DNA of 64,000 bases, taken from contig ML058484.1 of NCBI GenBank assembly GCA_003013855.2, positions 4,761,344 to 4,825,343 on the forward strand, given 5' to 3'. Origin of the DNA: Liriodendron chinense. Its lineage: Eukaryota; Streptophyta; Magnoliopsida; Magnoliales; Magnoliaceae. The translations under genes and the position numbers were made by a program. Positions within the stretch are counted from its first letter, which is position 1; each line of letters opens with the position of its first letter. Positions 54,966 to 64,000 of this stretch are shown one piece after another. The notes under the pieces are model-generated. The model did not search any database. It was not told the DNA's origin and was given only the letters and a program-made list of their open reading frames with translations.

Positions 54966-57900
54966 TCAATCTCTCCATCTATGGCCGCAATTAGGATTGC
55001 AGCAGACAAAGAACAGAGTCATACCTTCCTCACCCCTCGCAGCTGCCTGCATATTGACACCACAGCTTACACACAACATTAGAGCCACAAAATCTTATTA
55101 CAAGAAAAAGAAAAAAAAAAAAAAAAAAAAAAAAAAGGCAGGCAGGCAAAGACGAGATCAATGCGTCAGAATTACAAGACCCAGAATACTGAGAGGACAA
55201 AAGACTCAAGAGCACAGTTAACAAACTGCTCAAGAACCCCACCACAAGATAAAACATCAAGATTGGGTTCCTCAATAATTCTGGGTGTATGTGGGTAGCA
55301 GCTTTTGCTGCTTTTCCCTTTTTTTTTCCTTTCGCTTTGTATTCTTTTCCGCTTTGCAGTTTTTCCTCTCAAATAATTAAAAAAAAAAAAAAGTCAAGAT
55401 TGGAACTTCTAATCACTTCACCAAGGCTGCTAGTACAATTATGAAAACACCTATTGCTGCTTACAAACCAGGCAGCCCATATCCCCGTGAGAAGAAAATG
55501 CCTCCACGGAGTATTTAGTCTTCCTTTTGAAATCGGCACCACCACCGTGCCACATCAAGAAGTATGAGCCAATTGAAGCCAGCATCAGCCAACAAAAATG
55601 GAAAAGAGATTTGGGGGGGGGGGGGGGGGGGGGGCATAGACTCTGTACCAGGAGGGACATGATACACACATTAGGAATAACCAGGTTGTTGACCGTAAGC
55701 AATTTGCTGTTACCCACTAACCACTTGAAGGTGATGACTGTGGGTGGGTACATGAAGAAGAACACAACGCTGCATACAAGGATTTAACAAAAATTTCCCC
55801 AACCTCTCCAATCTCATGTCAGACTATCCCTATCAGCTACAAGTGGAACCTTTTATGTAGCAAATCGAGAAGTCTCAACATGTCGCCAATTTATCCTCAG
55901 GAAAATTTATGCGATAAGAAGCCCAAAGCACTCAAATCTCCCATCATTGAGAAGCAGTGGGAGAGGCTCATCACCCTCTGAGATGCAAGATAAACCAACT
56001 TGGGAAAAGCCCAACAAAGGGTATAATCCCCACACCTGAGAGTGTTATCCACCAAAGACATAATTTTCTTTTTGAAATGATTGGCAAATCTGCGCCTTCC
56101 AATTTGTCCTCGTGAAAATTTATGCGATAAGGAGCCCAAAGTGCTCAATCTCCCATCATTGAGAAGCAGTGGGAGATGATCATCTCCCTCTGAGCTGCAA
56201 GAGAATCTAACTTGGGAAAAGCCCAACAAGGGTATAATCACCACACTACAGGTCCTCCTGAAGATGGAACCTGAGAGTTGTTATCCACCGAAAACATAAT
56301 TTTCTTTTTGAAATGATAGGCAATTCTGCACCTTCCAAGCCCCCAGAGCTCTATACAAGGATGAAGATTCCGCAAGCCCCATCTTCCACTCTATATTTTC
56401 TAGTAAATAACCTGTTTCCATAACCCATCTTCCTCAACTAGGAATCTCCACAACCACTTTCCCAAAAGTGCAAGGTTCATTGTTTTCAAATCCCTAATAC
56501 CAGCCACACCGTCGCAAGAAGGCTGTGAAAAATCACCCTAATTTGTAAGATGAAATTTGTGGTTATCTTCTACATTCTTCCAAAGGAAATCCCTCTAGAA
56601 CTTTTCCAACTGATTAAGCACGCTAGCTGGACATTGGAAAAGAGGCATGTAATACAGCGGCATATTGGACAAGGCTGCTTTAATAAGCGTGATGACCACC
56701 TTCCAACTTGAGAATTTCCTCCCAACTTTCCACCACCTTGTCCATAAATGTTTACCATCTTCCTGATGCACAACAGGAGACCCAGATACGATGGTCGAAG
56801 ACAACCAACTTACACCCAAACACCCCAACTAGTCTTTCAACTTCCTCAGGATCCAATCTAGTACCCAAGATTTCATTTTCACGGATGCTCACTTTAAGGC
56901 ACAAAAAAACTTAGAAGCACCTGATGAGTGATGACTTTCCTCAAGTAATCAACTTACACATCCTGAGCATTGCAAAATAATATCATGTCATCAATGAACT
57001 GGAGGTGAGTTATCTGGGGTGTGTTACCTAGCTTCGAGCTATTAATCAAACCTATTAAGCCAACTTTCTCCATCACTCTACCGATGCCTCAGTTACCACT
57101 ACAAATTGAAATGGGCTGAGGGACCACCTTGGAAAATACCCCTCAAACCACTGAAAAGAAAGCCTTTAGGCAAACCATTGTCCAAAATAGAGTACCTGGC
57201 TAAAGAAACACATTTCTAAATCAACTTTCTCCACTTCGTGCCACACCCCAACAGATAAAGCATACAGTTGAGGAACTGCCATTCAATGTGGTAACCAGCC
57301 TTCTCCATATCCACATTTTACAACTTATCCCCTCCTTACCTGTACCTTGAATCGATGCAATCATGAGCCATTAATGCACCATCCAAAATTTGTCTACCAT
57401 GAAGGAAAGCACTTTGAACCTTGAAAATAGCTCACCCCAACACTCTTCAGAATCTAGATGCTAGGATTTTCAGCAGAATCTTGTAAGGGATCCCAATCAG
57501 CCTAACAGGTCTAAGTACCTTAATCATTCCGCTCCCTCCATCGGGATGAGGGCAATAAATGACACTCCCATCTCTTTATAGAGAGTACCACTAGCAAAAA
57601 GTTCTAACAAAAATGCCATCAAGTCATCTTTTACCCCTTCCCAAAAAACTAGGAAAAAGGCAATAGGGAAACCATCCAGCTCAAGTGCCTTATCTCTTCC
57701 TAGATAACTTATGGCAAGTTTGATGTTTCCCTCAAATGGCTTCTCTAAGCTCTCTAGTCTCTACACATCATGAGAGACTTGATCAAAATCCAAGCAGTTA
57801 AAATGGCTGAATCCATCCTTCCTCCTATCAGAGTTGCATAGCGTATTTGTCCGCAGTCCATACCCCATCAACCAATAGGATTTGAATCTGATTATATTTG

Positions 57901-60900
57901 CTTTTGGCAATCAAAATCACATGGAAATTTTTTGAATTCTTGCCCTCCGTTAGCCAAACCACCTTGGACCATTGTTGCCATTTAATCTCTTCTTCCTAAA
58001 TCTCATTCTTTTACTCAAGTTTAAGCTGATCCCTTAAGTTCTTGTTCCCCTTGGATAGAGACTTTGATTCCTCCCCGAGATATGGCACTTGAATATCCTA
58101 ATGGCCCGTTTGGGAGCTTGGATTTGGAATGCATTGGAATCCAAATCACAATTACATTGGAATCAAGGTGATTCTAAATTCTCATTTCTGTTTGGCTGAA
58201 ATGCTCTAGAATCCAAATCTCTTATTTGGGAGCTTGTATTCGGAGGGCATTGGAATTTTTTCGGTATATTCACATGACTTAGATTTGGTTAAACAAATTA
58301 GCTTTCATACTTTAAATTAGTATATATATGGGGTATTTGATAGAATGGCTGTAATAGGCCCATTAAAATATATACTTTGGCCAAAAAAGAAGAAGTTTTG
58401 AGCATTGGGTGGGCCACAAATACAAGGATCGCAAATAGGCAACTCACCAACGGTTTTTAACCGTCCATTTACATGTCCAATATTTGGATGGTTCAGATCA
58501 TTCTATTGGTATGATTTTAGAATTGCAGCTGATAATTGAATTATTTTGGGGTATCATAAACATGCAATGTGTCTAATGGATTAGTAGCTTAGAGACATCT
58601 TTGTTACATGTGTGACTCTCCTCCCCTTGAAAGGGAGGCAAAAAAGGCCCTTCCTCTCAATTCCATCCGAATCTCAGCATATTGCTGGGATTTCAAAACA
58701 CACCAAAAAGGAAGATTTGAAATACCTCCGATTCCAACTGCCTCCAAATCCAAGGCTGCCAAACGCAAAAAGCAGCTATATGGATTTGAAATACTCTCAT
58801 TTACCACCAAATCCAAGGTGCCAAACGGGGCGTAGAGGATCTTGTTTTTTACTTCTTCAAGCTTAATAACAAAATTGTTCTTCCAATCCTTCAACTTCTC
58901 CTTGAGAAGCATAAGTTTTAAGAGCAACATATGACTTGCCCAACCTTCCACCAAAAAAGACCTCCATCAATCTACGACTCAATGACGTACACCTTCCTCC
59001 TTCCTCCTTAAGCCACATTAGCTTGAACCAAAAGGGAATTGGGCCCAATCCTCCTCCTTCACCTCTAATGTAATATGCAATGATTAGAGACTAGTTGTGG
59101 AAAGCTCCCTTGTTCAACTAGCAAAACAACTCCACCCATTTTGTAGAAACCAAGAAACTATCCAGCTTAGACATTACCAGACATTCTTGATTACTAGGCT
59201 AAGTAAATTTCACAACCCCCATAGAGAGATCCACCATCTCATTTCTATCCACCCAATCTGAGAAGTCTCTCATAGTTCTAATTGTCATTTAACTTTTCAA
59301 AAGAGAATCTAGATGACATCAAAATCACCCTAAACACACCATGAAGCTTGACACCTATTTCTAATACCATCTAACTCTACCCAGAAGCAGAGTGTAGCTT
59401 GAATGATAATGGACATACACCGACAAGAAGGATTACGTACATGAAGCACCCATGGTTTGGTGATCCAAACCGTCTAATTGATGGCAACCACCATGGATCT
59501 ATGATGCCCTGGAAATCTTCAAGATGGAAAGATGCCAACACTTTGACATGTTGGCACACAAAAAGATGGTTACAAGGAACATTACACATTGAAAGGAAAA
59601 AAGGTCAAATATTGAAAAGTTCAGATCTTCCAGACCATGAAAATAAGCCCATCAGATCAATGGTCTGGATCATGAGCCATGGATTGTGTGTGTCGAAGAA
59701 CTATACAATTGCTTATAAACAAGACCCTATGATTCCTCTAAAAAAAAATGAAAGCTTTCCTTTGAAAGTAGGGATAAAGACAAAAGAATAATTCAACTTT
59801 AGCATTCATGGCTAGCTTGGGATGCCAGATATTTTACCAATTGAGGCAAATGTGGCATAGACTAACACAATCAATTTTAGAACAAATCTCATACTGTCAG
59901 CATCATGTGGAGGTTTAGCCACTTGCACGGCACAGGCCAGCTGGCCTAATCAGCACCTATAACAATGGTTCTGTCACATTATAATTCACATCTGCACTGA
60001 AGTATCAAAGAAAAGTCAAAGAGAGGTAAAACTGACCTGGAAGAATACAGCTTCTCCATGATTGCATTGAGCACATCGAACGGTTTTAGTTCGAGGAAGA
60101 GTTGGATCAGCAGCTACATCTTGTAAGACCTGAGTGCGCTCGCCAACTGAGTGATGTATCTCATTTCGATAGACACAATTATTGTCAGCAACCTCCTGCA
60201 TGAATAAGCAAGGGCTTCATTTACAATTATTTGCTCTAACAAAACTACAAGAATTCAGAAGGTACGTTAACAGGCACACAATCACAAGCTGATGGCTGTA
60301 CTTCCCAACATATAGAGGTTATGATGAAACGAAATTTCTTCCTGAATGGCAAGATGCGCTATCTGAAAGAAGTTTTAAACCTCAAGATTAGGAACTAAAT
60401 CTTCGTTGGAAGTTAGTTAGTTCAATGGAAGCATAAGTCAGTGAATTGTACAAGCCCACATTGTTAACTCTATTTTGATTTCTTTCATTATTCTTTTTCT
60501 TTGTTTCTCTTTAGCCGCCACTATGTTGTCCAATCTATTCAGACCCATTTGAACGCTCTCATCCTTGATGCAATGGCTGTTCGAACTTTTTTTTTTTTTC
60601 GTGGAGAGATAGCAGCAAATTTATTAAGAAGCTCGTAAAAGCGAGAAAAGAATATAACCCGAGCAAACCAGCCTAGACAAAAAGAATAGCAGCCGAGATA
60701 GCTTTTACATGAGGGACCCAACTCAAGACAAAAATCTTAACTTTCCTAACGACCTCCTCAGCACCCACTATCTCATTCCAAAAGCAACATCCATTCCTAG
60801 CATCCTAGATTGCCCAAAACACGGCCATAATAATCAGCCTCCACTTTGCTTTTCCAGTCTTGTCAACTCCACCCTCATGCCACACCCACATGAAGTCATC

Positions 60901-62895
60901 CACTGACTTCAACATCACCCAATCAATATTAAGTAAACACCAAAAAAAAGAAAAAAAGAAGCTCCTATACTATTAATTTTTAGTGAACTAGTTAATATGC
61001 CAACACACCATCAATTAGAAAAGGGGTTTAAGTTAATGCTCTCACAACATTAGCAGAGTAGCCCTTTTTCCCCAGTAAAACCAGGATCAAACCCATTGCT
61101 TTCAAGTCTATAACCTTCCATCCGACTACTCAACAGCAAGCTTGAACAGAAGGAGAAACAAGGTGATCTCGAAATAGAGAAGCAATCACCTTTAAGCCAT
61201 AGGAGAATCACCGAATAATAAATTAGGGCATGTGTGGGTGCCACTTAATAATGGCTCATTGCATCTTATTGGAGAGATTGAGAAAGATGCTTCCCATAGA
61301 ATTAAAGCTAGCCAGAAGACATGGAGTTGTGCTCTAGAGTTTCATGTGATCACCGTGTACCACTTAAACTGAAGGGGAAATTTTGTAGGCATAGCTACAA
61401 GACCAGCAATGCTTTTATTATGGGAAGAATGCTGGGCAGTTGAGGATAACATGATCATAGGATGAGTGTATGGCAAAGACAAGGAAGGATAGAATTGGAA
61501 ATGAATACATTCGAGGGAACTTAGAAGTAGCACCAATAGGTAATAGGATGAGGGAAAGTAGACTTAGATAGTTTAGTCATGTCCAACGGGATCAAGAACT
61601 GTCTGGTTAAAAGTGAGTTGATTTTTTTTTTTTTAAAGGCAATACTACCGGGCATTGAACCATGGATCACTCACACACACTACACTGTCTCCACCAGCTC
61701 ATCTAACAAGCGGGAGACATTAAAAGTGAGCTGATACAAGTTAAAGGCTCTAAAAGGGCAAGGAGAAGGCCGAAAAGGGTGTGGATGGAGGTAGTAAGAA
61801 AAGACTTAAAGATCTATGGTCTAACTGAAGGTATGACCCTTGATAGAGTGGAATGGTTGCACAGGATTCATGCAACCAACCCTAATTAATGGGGATAAGG
61901 CTTAGAGAGGACCCAACCCACAACCTGACCCAGTCCGAATTCCAATCCAAGGCGTCCAAACCAAACACAACCCAAATTCCTATATACTCGAACCAACCCA
62001 ACCTGACCCAAATACATGTGATTATTCCCAACCAACCTAATCCAACCCACATTTGCTCAACCCAAACCCAACTTTATATCAAATGGGGTTGGCATTTTTC
62101 AACCTGAACCCGATCAGAGGACCTTGAAAACACAACCTGAACTTGGGTCGGGTCAACCCAAACCCAACCCTACAAAATATCCACACAGCGTGAAGGCTGT
62201 AAACAAAAAGAAAATACGAGGAAGAGAGGAGCTGGACCTGATGATCGCAATTTCGACAGGCAAAGAGGAGGACCTTCTGTTCCTTATCTTCCTTTGGGTA
62301 GAGAATGTTGTTGCTATAACCAGCCCCACATAAAATGGATAAGTATGTGCATGTAGGTCTAAGTATTTATATATGTATGTATTATGTAGGGTGGAGATCA
62401 AATCCATCGCCATGCCCCCAGGTTCATGTTGTATACATGGCATATATGCATGATGATCCGAACCGCTCACTCATCACAAAGCTCCATGAATGGACCATAC
62501 ACCAAAAATCACAACAATGGGACAAACCTAACCATTTAAATAAAAAATATATATAATGTGCAAAATTCATTAAAATCTGGTGAGTGGTTTTCCTACGAAA
62601 TTTGTTTCAATGGGTAGGACTATGTCACTCATGAAAACAATTAAAAAAGGGGGGGCTAGAGTGAAATCACTGGTTGGTTTTAGTGATTTTTGTACACTGA
62701 TTCGTCTTTAAATGGCTAGGATTGTCCGATCCAGTATGATAATCGGTTTACGAACAGTTCATGGTGGTACCCAATGAATGAAGGGTCAGAATCATCGTAA
62801 ACATATGCCATGTGTATGGTGGGCATGTTTGCGTGTATGACATATATGGAGATTGAAGATGCGTACCATTCGCGGCAAAACTTCATAGCACTCAT
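54966..62895 (-). CDS. NRPB9: RNA polymerase II subunit RPB9 (4 exons)
   Basis: Minus-strand coding exons are 62895-62867, 62313-62238, 60195-60037 and 55046-54966. They sum to 345 nt, giving 114 residues, the usual RPB9 length. The start MSAMKFCREC and the exon 2 motif NNILYPKEDKEQK are characteristic. Zinc ribbon 1 has C7, C10, C29 and C32. Ribbon 2 has C76, C79, C103 and C108 (CCNPNCGHRW). The linker has ADNNCVYRNEIHHSV and DPTLPRTK, the conserved RPB9 contact region. All borders are GT-AG with consistent phases. The exon 2 donor (CAG|GTCCAG) is weak. RPB9 sits in the Pol II lobe/jaw and supports start-site choice, elongation and proofreading with TFIIS. Introns contain LINE and SINE insertions, and intron 3 alone is 4990 bp. 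Confidence 0.95.
55613..55634. repeat. Poly-G run
   Basis: 22 consecutive G in the LINE. Such runs are prone to assembly error. Confidence 0.95.
55895..56300. repeat. Tandem duplication of about 210 bp within the LINE
   Basis: GAAAATTTATGCGATAAG(A/G)AGCCCAAAG begins at about 55,900 and again at about 56,115. Each copy is followed by CTCCCATCATTGAGAAGCAG and by CATAATTTTCTTTTTGAAAT. Confidence 0.75.
58103..58835. mobile_element. MITE with GGCCCGTTTGG ends, inserted in the LINE
   Basis: GGCCCGTTTGGGAGCTTGG on the left mirrors CCAAGGTGCCAAACGGGGC on the right. Internal GGAATCCAAATC motifs are repeated in both orientations. It splits LINE coding sequence. It resembles the element at 2822-3481 in its ends. 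No exact target duplication could be read. Confidence 0.6.
60585..60910 (-). mobile_element. L1-type LINE tail in NRPB9 intron 2
   Basis: The T run at 60,588-60,599 is the poly-A tail of a minus-strand insertion. Upstream on the minus strand are KSVDDFMWVWHEGG and KWRLIIMAVFWAI, typical of the L1 ORF2 C-terminus. Confidence 0.65.
61400..61907 (+). mobile_element. RTE LINE 3' end, split by a SINE
   Basis: It carries AGACTTAGATAGTTTAGTCATG (RT C-terminal SHVQR-type block). After the SINE come GGCTCTAAAAGGGCAAGGAG, a GATAGAGTGGAATGGTTGCA block, and the terminal GGGGATAAGGCTTAGA. It is antisense to NRPB9. Confidence 0.65.
61622..61719 (-). mobile_element. Short SINE inserted in the RTE LINE, 15-bp TSD
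   Basis: The T run at 61,622-61,634 is the tail on the minus strand. The body reads GAGCTGGTGGAGACAGTGTA with a B-box-like GGTTCAATGCCC. TTAAAAGTGAG(T/C)TGA flanks it at 61,607-61,621 and 61,720-61,734, with one mismatch. It is distinct from the GTGTCT-type SINE family elsewhere in the window. Confidence 0.7.
61908..62237. repeat. AACCCAACCC-rich repeat in NRPB9 intron 2
   Basis: CCCAACCCACAACCTGACCC on one side and GGGTCGGGTCAACCCAAACC on the other resemble the arms of the GGGTCGGG foldback elements. It lies right next to NRPB9 exon 2 (62,238-62,313). Confidence 0.45.
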
Positions 62896-63092
62896 GGCTG
62901 CTGCTGCTGAGAATCTCTCTCTCAATCCCTAGAGAAGAAAGAAGAAGAATCGATGAAATGCACCTCTCTCTCTCTCTCGATATTAAGAAGAGAAGCAAAG
63001 CCTAAAAAGAGAATAGAAGAATCGAGAAAATGCTCTCTCTCTGTATATTCTTTCTTTCTGAGTCCTGATGCTGGACGCGCTTCGGCTGGACT
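62896..63092 (-). promoter_or_regulatory. 5' leader and proximal promoter of NRPB9
   Basis: The minus strand upstream of the ATG is rich in GA/CT repeats (62,912-62,980) and TTCTTC tracts, which are common in plant leaders. An AATATAC sequence near 63,045 could serve as a weak TATA element. The composite foldback element starts only about 200 bp upstream of the ATG. Confidence 0.4.
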
Positions 63093-63094
63093 GT

Positions 63095-63992
63095 GGATTG
63101 CGCGAAGCGTACTGAGTAAACTCTGTGGTACCCACCGTTATTTATGTATTTTATCCACTCCGTCCATCCATTTTACTTGATAATTTTAGGGCTTGAGCAA
63201 AAAATGAAGCACATCCAAAGCAAGTGGGCCACACCAAAGGAAACAGTGTGAATTGAATGTCTACTAGTGAAAACTTATGGGGTCCACGGAAGTTTTGGAT
63301 CAAAGCTCATATTTGTGTTTTCCTTCATCCATGTGGGCCGACGCCGGTTTGGCTGGTGATCCTTCCACCGTCCCAAAGACTAGTTAGTGGTTGGTGCTAT
63401 GTGAACCCTACTATAATGTATGCGTTTCATCTATGTTCTCGATCCATTTTTCCAGGTCATTCTTTTGTATAATCTAAAAAACAAAGTGGATCCAATTTTG
63501 CAGTGGACCATATCACATAAAACAGTGTTGACTGAACAGCCACCAGTAAAAACTTCCTGAGGACACAAAAGTTTAGATTAAGTTGATATTTGGTTTTTTG
63601 CCATTCGCCTGGGAGTGTATGACCTAACCAACAAGTTGGATGTCCAATAAACATTATAGTGGGCCATAGCAGGTTTTAATGGTGCACATTCAATCACTAC
63701 TGTTTTCCCATGATGTGGTCCACCTGAGATTTAGATCCCTCTCTCTTTTGGGATTAAGCCTTAAAATTATCAAGAAAAATAGATGGATAGCATGAATAAA
63801 ACACACACATCATGTTGGGGCTCACAGATCACCGACCACTAGCCACCTGCTAGCCAGCGTCACTAGCCAAACCACGCGCTTCTAAAATGAGCTGGAAAAG
63901 CGGATTGACAGCCCCACATGCATTCACAGCGGGTCAAACAGAGTTTACTCAGTACGATAAAAGCCTACTGAGTTACTCAGCACGCAATCCGA
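63095..63992. mobile_element. Composite foldback element with long outer inverted repeat
   Basis: The outer arms share an exact 18-bp inverted repeat, CGTACTGAGTAAACTCTG (63,108-63,125) against CAGAGTTTACTCAGTACG (63,939-63,956). A terminal GGATTGCG/CGCAATCC pair (63,095 and 63,985) also matches. The right arm has an extra segment carrying a second GTTACTCAG motif. Inside are two copies of the common foldback interior (63,127-63,330 and 63,390-63,810), head to tail. No ORF is present. Confidence 0.7.
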
Positions 63993-64000
63993 TTTCACTC

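Larger units (their letters stand above)
55440..59390 (-). mobile_element. L1-type LINE ORF2, decayed and interrupted by a MITE
   Basis: On the minus strand, 59,360-58,860 matches the endonuclease C-terminus (GPIPFWFKLMWLKE near 59,045). It continues with LKEKLKDWKNNF just before the MITE. The RT region follows, with the catalytic QFIDDMILFCNAQD at about 57,000-56,960. A block with GCLGVSWLSSTIV and a zf-RVT start (KWLVGNSKLLTVNNL, about 55,720) come next. Many stops and frame changes are present. A G run (55,613-55,634) and a local duplication (55,895-56,300, about 210-bp unit starting GAAAATTTATGCGATAAG) lie inside. It is sense to NRPB9. Confidence 0.75.
55047..60036 (-). other. Intron 3 of NRPB9 (5 kb)
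   Basis: Bounded by TTCCAG|GTCAGT (60,036) and ATGCAG|GCAGCT (55,047). It is filled mostly by a sense-oriented L1 LINE that a MITE interrupts. A poly-A run is at 55,107-55,136. The stretch 59,391-60,036 shows no recognised element. Confidence 0.7.

Overview
This window is nuclear DNA of a flowering plant. The genes are heavily interrupted by introns, there is a nuclear-type tRNA-His, and the space between exons is filled with plant retroelements and short inverted-repeat transposons. One repeat family recurs many times: a foldback element of about 0.5 kb with GGGGCCCACC-type ends and TGATGTATGTGTTTTATCC-type inverted termini. From memory it resembles repeats of magnoliid genomes (Magnoliaceae/Lauraceae). 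That placement is inference.

Three protein genes and one RNA gene can be supported. (1) 634-705 (+) is an intact tRNA-His(GTG). (2) 7798-5123 (-) is a three-exon gene for a 185-residue SHG1/BOD1-like (COMPASS-associated) protein, with a probable 5' leader near 10.1 kb. (3) About 13,990-52,550 (+) is a complete plant BRWD/PHIP-type gene: an N-terminal conserved block, about eight WD40 repeats, a long charged region, a Tudor-like block and a C-terminal bromodomain. It has 24 exons and 1805 codons over roughly 38.5 kb. (4) 62,895-54,966 (-) is a complete four-exon NRPB9 gene for a Pol II zinc-ribbon subunit of 114 residues, spread over 8 kb. All exon joins were made by hand from GT-AG sites and reading phase. 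Each gene model is in frame from ATG to stop.

Layout. 1-4.75 kb: tRNA, foldback elements, a SINE, a hAT-like MITE, an RTE LINE fragment interrupted by a MITE, and two L1 LINE tails. 4.75-10.1 kb: the SHG1-like gene. 10.1-13.9 kb: a repeat-filled spacer between two divergent genes. 14.0-52.5 kb: the BRWD gene. Its introns 1 (7.9 kb), 2 (4.1 kb), 8 (11.5 kb) and 12 (2.6 kb) have swollen through nested insertions. 52.5-54.9 kb: a spacer between two convergent genes. 54.9-63.0 kb: NRPB9, with a 5 kb intron containing a sense-oriented L1 LINE that a MITE interrupts. 63.09-63.99 kb: a composite inverted-repeat element directly upstream of NRPB9.

The three protein genes all concern chromatin or transcription (a Set1/COMPASS-type component, a BRWD/PHIP chromatin reader, and a Pol II subunit). 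Shared regulation is not shown. No wholly new system is evident. The most useful observations are alternative in-frame donors in the BRWD gene, a uORF start codon created only by splicing, and a set of nested transposons whose exact target-site duplications can be read, including a SINE with its empty site preserved in a neighbouring tandem copy.
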